From B73-G16 sp964611295 (GTDB lineage: Bacteria; Desulfobacterota; B13-G15), in the NCBI GenBank assembly GCA_964611295.1, contig CAZSWV010000004.1:62001-126000 (forward strand): 64,000 nt of DNA, given 5' to 3'. Every line of letters starts with the position of its first letter. Within the stretch, counting starts at the first letter, position 1. This document shows, in pieces, positions 51,410-60,251 of this stretch. Under the pieces are notes generated by a model. It was not told where the DNA came from, did no database searches, and saw nothing but the letters and a program-made list of their open reading frames with translations. A program made the translations under genes and the position numbers.

Positions 51410-51765
51410 GCGGAGGCCTTTTGCGAAGCCAGTATCTTGGCGGCACGCCGTGTGAGCTTTTTCAACTTGCTGATCCTCTCCTTTAGCCTTTGGGCCTCCT
51501 TTGTCTTGCCTTCCTTTAAGAGTTCCTCCCTTTCGGCCTTGAGTTGCCTTATCTGCCTCTTGAGCAGCGTAATGTTTATCGTCCTTTTCCCCAGCTTTAC
51601 CACCTTTTCCCCTGTCACACCCGAGGAAGGCGCACCCCTTACGGCCTTGATGAAGGCTATGAGCTCCTCCTTTTGCATCCCACTTACCCCTTCGGCCCCT
51701 AGCTCTTTTGCCAAGGCCCGAAGCTCCTTGACGGTCATCTTCTCTACGGGTTTTTCCTCTGCCAT
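51406..51765 (-). CDS. Small Rho_N/SAP-like protein with helical tail
   Basis: 119 residues. Residues about 8-43 (KMTVKELRALAKELGAEGVSGMQKEEL in part) match the Rho N-terminal/SAP helix-extended loop-helix, a nucleic-acid-binding motif. After a linker come about 50 residues of charged helix likely to form a coiled coil. Function unknown. It ends with an ATGA overlap to rpe. TAAAAGATG context with GGAGG upstream supports the start. Confidence 0.8.
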   Translation of the reverse strand: MAEEKPVEKMTVKELRALAKELGAEGVSGMQKEELIAFIKAVRGAPSSGVTGEKVVKLGKRTINITLLKRQIRQLKAEREELLKEGKTKEAQRLKERISKLKKLTRRAAKILASQKASA

Positions 51766-51797
51766 CTTTTACCTCCTCATCTCCTCTGGTCCTTTTG

Positions 51798-51826
51798 GAG
51801 ATAACAAAGGGCGGATGAAAAATCAA
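51798..51826 (-). promoter_or_regulatory. Promoter for the Rho_N-like gene and rpe
   Basis: Minus strand TTGATT (51826-51821), 17 bases, TATCTC (51803-51798), about 33 bases before the ATG. Confidence 0.45.
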
Positions 51827-51872
51827 GCCGAGGGTGTAAAATGCATTTAAACTCGTGGTCTATTTTTGATGG

Positions 51873-53348
51873 ATGGCTAAAAAGATCCTCATTGAGGCAA
51901 GCTTACCTGGTTTCAAAAGGGTGGCCCTTCTGAAAGAGGGGGTCCTTGAGGAGTATTTCGTGGAGCCCGTTCCTTCAGGCACCCTTGTCGGTAACGTGTA
52001 CTTAGGCCTTGTGTCCAACATATCGCCGAGCCTTCAAGCCGCCTTCGTGGATTTCGGTCAGGGCCGTAGGGGGTTTTTACCCTTGGAAGAGGTACACCCT
52101 ATGTACTGGGCCTCAAGGCCCAAAGGCAGGAGGCGGCCTAGGATAGAAGAGGTCCTGAGGGAGGGTCAGCCCCTTATAGTTCAGGTTGTAAGGGATGAGA
52201 TAGGCGAAAAAGGTGCCATGCTCACTACTTATCCTTCCCTTGCAGGGAGGTATCTTGTCCTTTTGCCCTTTAGGGAAGTGAGGGGAGTTTCACTGAAGAT
52301 CGAACCTGAACCCCGCAGGCGAAGGTGGAAGGAGTTCTTAGAGGGACTTGAACTACCTGAGGGGATGGGCCTTATTGTGAGGACGGCGGCCCAAGGTTGT
52401 AGTAAGAAAGACCTCTTGAAGGACCTCAGCTACCTTTTAAAGCTTTGGGAGATGATCCTCAATAAGTCACGCGAAACTCCACCTCCTTCCCTCCTTTACG
52501 AGGAAGGAGGTATCGCCCTGAGGGTGGTGCGTGACTATTTCACCCCGGAGGTTAAAGAAATCCTGGTGGACCAAAAGGAGGCCTATGATGAGGTCTACAG
52601 GTTTTTCTCTGAGTTTATGCCGAGATACCGTCACCGGGTGAGGCTCTACGAAGATGACCTTCCCCTCTTTTATCGCTATCACGTGGAAGACCAGGCACGG
52701 CGCCTTTACATGCGTCAAGTGGAATTACCTTCGGGGGGTACCCTGACTTTTGACATAACAGAGGCCTTCGTGGCCGTAGACGTCAATTCTGGAAAGGGTA
52801 AGGAACCATGGAGTCCCGAAAAATTGGCCTTTAAGACCAACCTCGAGGCCGCCCAAGAGATCCCAAGGCAACTGAGGCTTAGAGGATTGGGGGGCTTGGT
52901 CGTAATCGACTTCATCGATATGGAAAGGGCTGAACATAGACAAGAGGTGGAAAGGAAGTTAAAAGAAGGTTTTAAATCCGACAAGGCCAAGATCTCCATA
53001 GGTTCTCTGTCTGAATTCGGGACATTGGTCCTTTCGCGGCAAAGGATGCGACCCTTCTTGGTAGAACAGACCCATGATCGTTGTCCCCATTGTTCTGGTA
53101 CAGGGTGGGTGAAGAAGACTTCTTTTGTAGCCCAAGAGGTCCTCCTTGACCTGAGAAGGCTTTTGGCCGAGGGTAAGAAGTGTCTCGAAGTGATAGCGCA
53201 AGAGCCCCTTATCAACTTCCTTAAGGAGCAAAGAGGGGAAGTGCTTTTGCAACTTGAAGCCCATTTCAAGACTAGGCTTTCCTTTAAGGTGGTAGAAACT
53301 GTGGATTCCTACCAGATCAGGGTCATAGAGGAGGCCAAAAGTGGCTGA
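51873..53348 (+). CDS. rng: Ribonuclease G
   Basis: 491 residues, RNase E/G family, processing 16S rRNA and decaying mRNA. S1 domain at about 35-120 (GNVYLGLVSNISPSLQAAFVDFGQGRRGFL), the catalytic DVNSGK, a second acidic block in VVIDFIDM, and the zinc link CPHCSGTG. It lacks the long C-terminal scaffold of RNase E. No ribosome site precedes the ATG at 51873. The next gene begins 8 bases before its stop. Confidence 0.95.
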   Translation: MAKKILIEASLPGFKRVALLKEGVLEEYFVEPVPSGTLVGNVYLGLVSNISPSLQAAFVDFGQGRRGFLPLEEVHPMYWASRPKGRRRPRIEEVLREGQPLIVQVVRDEIGEKGAMLTTYPSLAGRYLVLLPFREVRGVSLKIEPEPRRRRWKEFLEGLELPEGMGLIVRTAAQGCSKKDLLKDLSYLLKLWEMILNKSRETPPPSLLYEEGGIALRVVRDYFTPEVKEILVDQKEAYDEVYRFFSEFMPRYRHRVRLYEDDLPLFYRYHVEDQARRLYMRQVELPSGGTLTFDITEAFVAVDVNSGKGKEPWSPEKLAFKTNLEAAQEIPRQLRLRGLGGLVVIDFIDMERAEHRQEVERKLKEGFKSDKAKISIGSLSEFGTLVLSRQRMRPFLVEQTHDRCPHCSGTGWVKKTSFVAQEVLLDLRRLLAEGKKCLEVIAQEPLINFLKEQRGEVLLQLEAHFKTRLSFKVVETVDSYQIRVIEEAKSG

Positions 53349-55653
53349 GGACGGTTACCTTGTGATCCATGGTCACTTCTACCAACCCCCTAGAGAGAAC
53401 CCATGGCTTGGAATTGTTGAAAAGGAAGCTTCTGCCCATCCTTGGCACGATTGGAACCGTCGGATCACCGAAGAATGTTACGCCCCCAATTGGTGGGCGA
53501 GGGTTTACGGCCCAAAAGGGGAGTTGAAAGAGGTTTTAAACAACTACGCCTTCATGAGCTTCGACTTTGGCCCAACTTTGCTCAACTGGCTTAGACGTCA
53601 TGCCCCTCGCGTCTACAAGGCCATCTTGCTTGGGGACCTTCAGTCCAGAAGGCGCTATGGGGGACATGGTGCCGCCATTGCCCATCCTTATTCTCACATC
53701 ATACTCCCTTTAGCCCATCCAGAGGACAGACGCTTGGACATTCACTGGGGAATTTTGGACTTTCGCCTGCGCTTTGGAAGGGACCCTGAGGGGATGTGGC
53801 TTCCGGAGTGTGCGGTTGACACGGATACCCTAGAGGATCTGGTTGATGAAGGCATTTCCTTTGTCCTGCTTTCGCCTCAACAGGCCAAAAGGACTAGGAG
53901 ACCAGAGGGATACTGGCAGGAGGTAGACGGTAGCCGCATGGACACCTTTAGGCCTTATAAGGTGAAGTTGCCGTCAGGCAGAGAGCTTTCAGTGTTTTTC
54001 CTTCACCATGGTCTCTCCATGGGCGTATCCTTCGGTGACCTCCTAAGGGATGGAGAGAAGTTCTTATGGGCTATAAGGGAAGCAATGCCACAAGGGGGTC
54101 ACCCCCTTGTGGCAATTGTCAGCGATGGTGAGACCTTTGGTCACCATAAACCCTTCGGGGAAATGGCCCTTTCTTATATATTTTGGACCCTCCAAAGGAA
54201 GGAAGGGCCTAAACTTACCGTTTTCGGGGAGTTCCTGGAAAAATACCCTCCAGAGGACGAGGTAGAACTTCACGAAAGGAGCTCCTGGAGTTGTGCCCAT
54301 GGTCTGGGCAGATGGGAACGGGACTGCGGTTGTTCAACAGGTGCTCATCCTGAGTGGAATCAAAAGTGGAGGAGGCCTTTACGTGAAGCCCTCAACTGGT
54401 TGAGGGAGAACTTGAGGGATCTTTTCGCTACAGAGGGGGAAAAGGTCTTTTACGACCCACAGAGGGCGCGCCTTGAGTATATGGAGGTCTTTGTGGAACC
54501 GTCCCGAAAGGAAGCCTTTCTAAAAGAACACCTGAAAGGCAGCCATCCAGGGAAGGCCTTGGGGCTTTTGGAGATGGAGAGGGAATCGCTCCTCATGTTT
54601 ACCAGTTGTGCGTGGTTCTTTGACGATCCCTCAGGTATAGAGACCCTTTTGGCCTTAAAACACGCGGCCAGGGCCATCGACCTGGCGCGTATCTATGGAG
54701 GGATAGACCTTGAAAGAGGGTTCCTAGAAAGGTTAAGGGAGGTAAAGAGCAACATCCCCGAAAAAGGGACAGGAAAGGACCTTTACCTGAAAGAAGTGAT
54801 CCCCCATAGGGTAGACGTTGAAAAAGCTGCTTTTCACGCCTTGATGCACCCCTTACTTGGGGAAAAGAGGGAAAGGTTAGGGGCCTATCGAACAAGTTAC
54901 CCCTCGGAAGAAGAGAGAAAGTTAGGGAAGGCACGTTTGAGGATCGGGGAAGTGGTTTTGGAGGATGAGAGGACCTTGGAAAAGGCCTCCTTTCCCTTTG
55001 CCCTTTTGGACTTTGGGGATCACAACCTGCTTTGTAGCCTTGGAGACGTGGATCTCCAAGGGATAAAGGGGGCCTTTGAAGCCGGCGATTTAGCCACGGC
55101 TTCGCTCTTGATAAGGGAGACCCAAGGAAAGACCTTCACCTTGCTTTCCCTTTTGGACGAGTTCAAAGAAAAGGTCCTTTATGGGCTTTTGGAGGAGAAA
55201 TGGAAGGGGCTTTATCCATTTATAGAAGGGCATTATATGGAATGTTTGCCCTTAGTCCAGCTCACCCGTAGTTTGGGGTTAAAGATCCCCCCTGACCTAT
55301 CTGCCCTTTCCCACTGCGTCCTCTTAGGAAAGGCAAAAAAGGCCCTGGAGGAGCTATCCCCTGAACTCTTGGAAGAGGTCTTGAGGGAGGCGAGGGTTCT
55401 CGGTGTAGAGGTGGATCTTTCCCACCTGAGAGGGGAAATGGCGGAGAGGTTTAACTCTTACCTTGAGGAGATGCTGGACCGTAAGGGGGACGTAGACCTC
55501 AAGGAGCTTAAAAAGGCCGTGGAGATATGTAAGACGTTGGGTGTTCCTCTAGGTAAGTTCCAAGCTTACCTTTTCATGTTGGTCAAGGGACAGAGGGAAG
55601 CCCTCTCTCAGGAACTAAGGGATTTAGCCCAGGCCTTTTCCATAGAGGTCTGA
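53341..55653 (+). CDS. GH57-like glycoside hydrolase with DUF3536 domain
   Basis: 770 residues. The N-terminal ~300 residues are a GH57 barrel: HGHFYQPPRENPWL, GMWLPECAVDTDTL with the likely nucleophile Glu, and SDGETFGHHKPFGE with the likely acid Asp. The rest matches the DUF3536 type in which a long helical C-terminal part follows. Probably acts on alpha-glucans, consistent with malQ 1 base downstream. GTG start overlaps rng by 8 bases. Confidence 0.88.
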   Translation: MAEDGYLVIHGHFYQPPRENPWLGIVEKEASAHPWHDWNRRITEECYAPNWWARVYGPKGELKEVLNNYAFMSFDFGPTLLNWLRRHAPRVYKAILLGDLQSRRRYGGHGAAIAHPYSHIILPLAHPEDRRLDIHWGILDFRLRFGRDPEGMWLPECAVDTDTLEDLVDEGISFVLLSPQQAKRTRRPEGYWQEVDGSRMDTFRPYKVKLPSGRELSVFFLHHGLSMGVSFGDLLRDGEKFLWAIREAMPQGGHPLVAIVSDGETFGHHKPFGEMALSYIFWTLQRKEGPKLTVFGEFLEKYPPEDEVELHERSSWSCAHGLGRWERDCGCSTGAHPEWNQKWRRPLREALNWLRENLRDLFATEGEKVFYDPQRARLEYMEVFVEPSRKEAFLKEHLKGSHPGKALGLLEMERESLLMFTSCAWFFDDPSGIETLLALKHAARAIDLARIYGGIDLERGFLERLREVKSNIPEKGTGKDLYLKEVIPHRVDVEKAAFHALMHPLLGEKRERLGAYRTSYPSEEERKLGKARLRIGEVVLEDERTLEKASFPFALLDFGDHNLLCSLGDVDLQGIKGAFEAGDLATASLLIRETQGKTFTLLSLLDEFKEKVLYGLLEEKWKGLYPFIEGHYMECLPLVQLTRSLGLKIPPDLSALSHCVLLGKAKKALEELSPELLEEVLREARVLGVEVDLSHLRGEMAERFNSYLEEMLDRKGDVDLKELKKAVEICKTLGVPLGKFQAYLFMLVKGQREALSQELRDLAQAFSIEV

Positions 55654-55654
55654 A

Positions 55655-57142
55655 ATGCGAGGCTCAGGGGTTTTGTTGCACATAAGTAGCCTGCCTTCCC
55701 CCCATGGGGTTGGGGACCTTGGGCCATGGGCCTTTAGGTTTGTCGATTTCCTAGAGGCTTCAGGACAACGTCTATGGCAACTTTTGCCCTTTGGGCCTAC
55801 GGATCCGGTCCTCGATAACTCCCCGTACTCTAGTCCTTCGGCCTTTGCAGGCAATCCCCTTTTCATAAGCCTGGAGAAACTCTATGAGGATGGGCTTTTA
55901 GAAAAAAAAGACCTGAAACCCTCCACTCCCTTCCAAGAAGGCTTCTGCGATTACGAAGGGGCTTGCCTTTTTAAGCAGCCCCTGTTGGAAAAGGCTTGGT
56001 CCTCTTTTAAGGGTACGCGGTCCTGGTCTTGGGAGGCCTTCTTGGAAGGGCATAAGGATTGGCTTTGGCCTTGGTGTACCTTCAGGGTCCTTAAGGTCCG
56101 ATTTGAGGGTAAACCCTGGTACTTGTGGCCCGAGGAATTCAGGAGGCCCACGCCCTCTCTGTTCGAATGGGCTATGGAGAAATTCGAAGATGACTTTTTC
56201 AGAGAAGCCTTTGCACAATACCTATTTTTCAAACAATTGGGAGAGCTCAAGGGATATTGCGAACAAAAAGGCATACTCCTGATAGGAGATATCCCCATAT
56301 ACGTCACCCATGACAGCGCCGATGTTTGGGCTAATCAACACATATTTGAACTTGATCTCCAAGGAATGCCCCTTTTTGTGGCTGGTGTTCCCCCTGATTA
56401 CTTCAGCCCTAAGGGGCAGAGGTGGGGCAATCCCCTCTACCGGTGGGATGTGATGAAAGAAGAGGGCTATAAGTGGTGGATATGGCGAATAAGACATAAC
56501 CTACGTTGGTTCCACCTCCTGCGCCTGGACCACTTTCGGGGTTTTGTAGCCTATTGGGCTATAGATCCCCATTCAGAAGATGCCAACCGAGGCTTGTGGA
56601 AAAAGGGGCCGGGTGAGGCCTTTTTCGAGGTGCTCAAGAGACACTTTTACAACTTACCCTTTGTCGCCGAAGACCTTGGCATTATCACCGCTGAGGTAAG
56701 GGAGCTTATCGCCTCTTTAGGCCTCCCAGGGATGAAGGTGTTACAGTTTGCCTTTGGCGACGATTTCCCCCAAAGCCCTTATCTTCCCCATAACTTCGAT
56801 GTCAATTGCTTTGCCTACCCTGGCACCCACGACAACAACACCTTGAAGGGATGGTTCGTACAAGAACTCACGCCAGAAGGTCGCCAAAGGGTCTTTAAAT
56901 ACCTCGGTAAGACCCCGACTCCAGAAGAACTCCCTTGGGAGATGATCAGATTACTTATGGCCTCAGTGGCCAAGGCCGTTATCGTCCCCATGCAAGACCT
57001 ACTAGCCCTTGGGCCAGAGGCTAGGCTCAATAAGCCTGCCTCATCAAAGGGCAACTGGCGATGGCGCCTGAAGGAAAAAGACCTTTCGCCTGAACTAGCC
57101 ACAAGGCTGAAAGACCTAAGTTGGACCTACGGAAGATCTTAA
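55655..57142 (+). CDS. malQ: 4-alpha-glucanotransferase (amylomaltase)
   Basis: 495 residues of GH77. Motifs: HISSLPSPHGVGDLG, the nucleophile Asp in LRLDHFRGF, the acid Glu in VAEDLGIIT, and the third acid in PGTHDNNTLKGW. Transfers alpha-1,4-glucan chains in maltodextrin and glycogen metabolism. Starts immediately after the GH57-like gene; no glycogen synthase is present in the window. Confidence 0.95.
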   Translation: MRGSGVLLHISSLPSPHGVGDLGPWAFRFVDFLEASGQRLWQLLPFGPTDPVLDNSPYSSPSAFAGNPLFISLEKLYEDGLLEKKDLKPSTPFQEGFCDYEGACLFKQPLLEKAWSSFKGTRSWSWEAFLEGHKDWLWPWCTFRVLKVRFEGKPWYLWPEEFRRPTPSLFEWAMEKFEDDFFREAFAQYLFFKQLGELKGYCEQKGILLIGDIPIYVTHDSADVWANQHIFELDLQGMPLFVAGVPPDYFSPKGQRWGNPLYRWDVMKEEGYKWWIWRIRHNLRWFHLLRLDHFRGFVAYWAIDPHSEDANRGLWKKGPGEAFFEVLKRHFYNLPFVAEDLGIITAEVRELIASLGLPGMKVLQFAFGDDFPQSPYLPHNFDVNCFAYPGTHDNNTLKGWFVQELTPEGRQRVFKYLGKTPTPEELPWEMIRLLMASVAKAVIVPMQDLLALGPEARLNKPASSKGNWRWRLKEKDLSPELATRLKDLSWTYGRS

Positions 57143-57152
57143 AAACACACCC

Positions 57153-57181
57153 TTGACAGCCGACTTGGTTGTACTTATCAA
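57153..57181 (+). promoter_or_regulatory. Promoter for the small secreted protein gene
   Basis: TTGACA (57153-57158), 17 bases, TATCAA (57176-57181). A 64-base AT-rich leader follows with AAAGGAGGTGG before the ATG. One of the best-matched promoters in the window. Confidence 0.65.
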
Positions 57182-57251
57182 TAATAACGTCAATAACTTG
57201 CAGCAAAAAGTTCAGTTCATCATAACAAAATAACAAAAAGGAGGTGGCAGT

Positions 57252-57596
57252 ATGGTGAAAAGGGGGTTGAAGTGTGTAGCATTGGTTCTTGGAGTGGTGT
57301 TAGCTTTTACTTTAATTTCTAATGGAATTGTCGAGGCCACAAATGCTAAAAAGGAAAAAGCTACTCCTGCAGTGCAAGTAATTACCAAAAATTTTGAGGG
57401 TGAAGTAGTGAAAGTTGACACAGCAGCTAAGAGCTTAACGGTAAAGGGTACTACAGGAGAGGAAACTTTTGATGTTTCAAAGGCAAAGTTTGAAGGGGTG
57501 AAGGATTTGGCGGAGCTCCAGGTGGGGAACAAAGTGGTGGTTTCCTATGAGGAAAAGGAAGGGAAAAAGGTGGCAGTGACGGTTAAGAAGCAATAA
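57252..57596 (+). CDS. Small secreted protein of unknown function
   Basis: 114 residues. A signal peptide spans about 1-29 (LGVVLAFTLISNGIVEA). The mature ~80 residues are a Lys/Glu/Val-rich beta-type sequence with patterns GEVVKVDTAAKSLTVKG and VGNKVVVSYEEKEGKKV, like secreted OB-fold/DUF5666-type proteins, though I cannot assign it. Codons are clearly more AT-rich than in neighbours (TTA, ACT, AAA). It is monocistronic, with its own promoter and a strong terminator. Confidence 0.85.
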   Translation: MVKRGLKCVALVLGVVLAFTLISNGIVEATNAKKEKATPAVQVITKNFEGEVVKVDTAAKSLTVKGTTGEETFDVSKAKFEGVKDLAELQVGNKVVVSYEEKEGKKVAVTVKKQ

Positions 57597-57620
57597 ACAG
57601 AGGGCAAAATAAGGTATACG

Positions 57621-57650
57621 AAAGGGGGGCGAGGCCCCCCTTTTTATTTT
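57621..57650 (+). terminator. Strong intrinsic terminator
   Basis: GGGGGGC-GAG-GCCCCCC (57624-57640), extended by A/T pairs on both sides (57621-57643), followed by TTTTTATTTT. The clearest rho-independent terminator in the window. Confidence 0.92.
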
Positions 57651-57659
57651 GTTTTAGGT

Positions 57660-57689
57660 TTGACACCGCGAGAAGCCGTGTGGTAAAAA
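57660..57689 (+). promoter_or_regulatory. Probable promoter for the thiolase/DUF35 pair
   Basis: TTGACA (57660-57665), 18 bases, TAAAAA (57684-57689), with GGGAGGGGGA before the ATG at 57731. Confidence 0.5.
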
Positions 57690-57730
57690 GGAAACCCGTT
57701 GGTTTCAAAGCATAAAGGGAGGGGGACGAG

Positions 57731-58903
57731 ATGGGTCAGAGGGTAGCTATAATAGGGGTGGGGCAGAGTGCTTTTGTCAGAAGTTATCCAGGGTCCTTGA
57801 GGGAGTTGGCCTTTGAGGCCTTCAAGGAAGCTGTAGAGGATGCCAAGATCAATCCCAAGGAAATAGAAGCCTCTTTGATCTGTTCGGCTCCGGAATATGA
57901 CCGCCAGAGGTCGCCTGCAGGGGTCATAGCGGAGTACCTTGGTTTAATCCCTCAGCCTACTTGTTATGTGGAGACGGTCTGTTCGTCTTCAACTACTGGG
58001 GTGATAATGGCCTATTCCTTGATAAAATCTGGGCTTTATAAAATCGTGGCTGTCATAGGGGTACAGAAGATGTCTGAGCTTACCTCTATGGAGGTCCAGG
58101 AACGTATGGGGCGTGGGGCTGATATCCAATGGGAATCTCCTTTCGGGACGATGATGCCTGCGTATTATGCCCTTTATGCAAGGGCCTATATGGAAAAATG
58201 GGGTTTGACCCTGGAGGACCTTGCTTCTGTTAGGATAAAGTCCTCCATATACGGACAGATAAACGAAAAGGCCGTTTACAGAAAGCCTGTCACCATGGAG
58301 GATTTCACCAATCCCGAGAGCCGTTTTGCTGAACCAGTTGCCTCTCCCTTGAGGGTAGGCGACTGTTGTGCCAATGCGGATGGGTCATCTTGCATAATCT
58401 TGGCGAATGAAGAAGTGGCCAAGAGCGTGTGTGAGAAACCCATCTGGATCCTTGGGGTTGGTTCGGCTGCTGAGGCCGTCACCATGACCGGTAGGCCTGA
58501 CCTTACAGAGGGGTTGAGGGTTGCCAGGATAGCTGCCGAGAAGGCTTATAAGATGGCAGGTGTCGGTCCCAACGATATAGATGTGGCTGAGGTGCACGAT
58601 TGCTTCACCATAGCTGAAATCATGGCCTATGAAAACCTAGGGTTTGCCCGTCCGGGAGAGGGCAAGGAGCTCATAAGGTCAAAGGAGACATACAAAGAAG
58701 GACGCATCCCCGTGAACGTGGATGGCGGGCTCTTATCAAAAGGACATCCCATAGGGGCTACGGGGGGGTCGCAGGTAAGGACCATTGTGTTGCAGCTGAG
58801 GGGGGAGGCCGGACCTATGCAAGTAAAGGATCCTGAGATAGGACTCGTGCATAACATTGGTGGTGTAGGGCTTTATGGGAACGTCATAATCATGGGGAGG
58901 TAG
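57731..58903 (+). CDS. Thiolase-like acetyl-CoA acetyltransferase (SCP2/lipid-transfer type)
   Basis: 390 residues. Acyl-accepting Cys in ETVCSSSTTGVIMAY (about residue 80), the His in DVAEVHDCFTIAE and the GLLSKGHPIGATGGSQ block near the C-terminus. It belongs to the thiolase-like group that works with a DUF35 zinc/OB protein, which follows 2 bases later. In archaea such pairs channel acetoacetyl-CoA; in bacteria they also occur in acyl-CoA breakdown. Direction and substrate cannot be read from the sequence. Confidence 0.92.
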   Translation: MGQRVAIIGVGQSAFVRSYPGSLRELAFEAFKEAVEDAKINPKEIEASLICSAPEYDRQRSPAGVIAEYLGLIPQPTCYVETVCSSSTTGVIMAYSLIKSGLYKIVAVIGVQKMSELTSMEVQERMGRGADIQWESPFGTMMPAYYALYARAYMEKWGLTLEDLASVRIKSSIYGQINEKAVYRKPVTMEDFTNPESRFAEPVASPLRVGDCCANADGSSCIILANEEVAKSVCEKPIWILGVGSAAEAVTMTGRPDLTEGLRVARIAAEKAYKMAGVGPNDIDVAEVHDCFTIAEIMAYENLGFARPGEGKELIRSKETYKEGRIPVNVDGGLLSKGHPIGATGGSQVRTIVLQLRGEAGPMQVKDPEIGLVHNIGGVGLYGNVIIMGR

Positions 58904-58905
58904 CC

Positions 58906-59343
58906 ATGGCAAAGGAAAAAGAATTGGACACGAGGTTTCAACGTTTTGGGGTGGTTAGTTTTACGGCTATCACCAAGGTCAACGATTTTGTGGGGTATCT
59001 CGAGGAAGGGAAACTGATGGGTACCAAATGCAAAAAATGCGGGGCCCTTTACTTCCCTCCGCGGGCTGATTGCTGTCAGTGTTTGTCAAGCGAAATGGAG
59101 TGGTTTGAGGTAAAGGGTAAGGGCAGGCTTTTAAGCTATACGAGGCTATCCTATGCCCCTGTGGGATTTGAAAAGGTCCTCCCCTATACCTTGGGGCTTT
59201 TGGATTATGGCGACTACAAGGTCTTTGGGTGGATAAGCAAAGACATCCCCGAAGAAGAACTTAAGGTGGGCATGGAGATGGTTCCAAGGGTCATAAGGTT
59301 AGAGGGGGACCGTCTCCTTTACGAGTTCGCCAAGGCTTCGTAA
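58906..59343 (+). CDS. DUF35 zinc-ribbon/OB-fold acyl-CoA-binding partner
   Basis: 145 residues. A rubredoxin-like zinc ribbon, CKKCGALYFPPRADCCQC (C-x2-C then C-x-x-C near residues 42-60), followed by an OB-fold (KGKGRLLSYTRLSYAPVGF). DUF35 proteins bridge or escort CoA intermediates of thiolases. Its 3' end overlaps the opposite radical SAM gene by 25 bases. Confidence 0.92.
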   Translation: MAKEKELDTRFQRFGVVSFTAITKVNDFVGYLEEGKLMGTKCKKCGALYFPPRADCCQCLSSEMEWFEVKGKGRLLSYTRLSYAPVGFEKVLPYTLGLLDYGDYKVFGWISKDIPEEELKVGMEMVPRVIRLEGDRLLYEFAKAS

Positions 59344-60251
59344 AAGACCTTTTTCCCAAAGATCCGGGAGGCAACCTTGCCTTCGGTGATGAGTTCTTTT
59401 AGGAAGGCAAGGGCCTCTTTTTCATCTATGCCCAAGCCTTCGCACATCTCTTCTAAGGTCAGGGGCCTTATGCGCAAGGTCTGCAGGATCCTTTCCTTTA
59501 AATGAGCTCCCAAAGAGGAAGGGGATTTTTTAGCAATTGGGGAAATGGGAACGGCCTTTGGCCCCAGGCGTTTTGCTATCTCCGTCAATCTCTCATGGGA
59601 AACGGGATGGGCGTACTCTTCTGCTCCAGGCCTGGAAACCGTATTTAGGTGGACCAGATCTGGATCGATGGCTTCTATGGCCTCTTTTAAGGCGTCTAGG
59701 TCGTAAGGGTTATCGTTTATCCCCCTGCAGAAAAGGACCTCAAGCCACAGCTTCCCCTTGTACAGCCTCCTGAAGTCCATCAAGCCTTTGAGGATCTCCG
59801 AAAGTCTAAGGGAGGGGTGGGGGCGGTTTATGGTTTCAAAGACGGATTCAGTTGCGGCGTCAAGGGAAGGGAGGACGGCATCTGCCAGAAGGAGGTCTTC
59901 TTTTACCTGGTCAGAGGACAGGAGCGAACCGTTCGTTATTACTGCGATGGGATGAGGGCTTAGGCGCTTCAACTCCTTTATAAGTTCCCCGATCCTCGCG
60001 TTAAGGGTGGGTTCACCAGATCCGGACAAACTGATGTAGTCCAAAGGCCCGTTTAGTTCTTTAAGGGTCTCCTCGACTTCCCTAAGGACCTCGTCGATAG
60101 GGACATATTCTTTCCTCTCCACAGTAAGGGAGGTGGTCCTCCCCAACTGGCAGTAAATGCAATTGAAGCTACAAAACTTCCTAGGCACAAGGCTCACCCC
60201 TAACGAGATCCCAAGCCTTCTCGAAAGCACCGGACCATAGGTATACTTCAT
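59319..60251 (-). CDS. Radical SAM protein of unknown function
   Basis: 310 residues. Cluster motif CSFNCIYC (CxxxCxxC) near 28-35, GSGEPTLN SAM-binding stretch, then a barrel to about 235. The last ~70 residues look like a winged-helix domain (LRIRPLTLEEMCEGLGI). It resembles the wyosine-like radical SAM family of uncharacterised bacterial proteins. The ATG overlaps the stop of the nitroreductase gene. Confidence 0.88.
   Translation of the reverse strand: MKYTYGPVLSRRLGISLGVSLVPRKFCSFNCIYCQLGRTTSLTVERKEYVPIDEVLREVEETLKELNGPLDYISLSGSGEPTLNARIGELIKELKRLSPHPIAVITNGSLLSSDQVKEDLLLADAVLPSLDAATESVFETINRPHPSLRLSEILKGLMDFRRLYKGKLWLEVLFCRGINDNPYDLDALKEAIEAIDPDLVHLNTVSRPGAEEYAHPVSHERLTEIAKRLGPKAVPISPIAKKSPSSLGAHLKERILQTLRIRPLTLEEMCEGLGIDEKEALAFLKELITEGKVASRIFGKKVFYEALANS

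Noticed and set aside
50750..51826. A 358-codon reading that extends rpe upstream
   Set aside because: The first ~139 residues are antifamily, low-complexity Gly/Lys/Arg sequence lying over the Rho_N-like gene in another frame; the real rpe start is the ATG at 51409.
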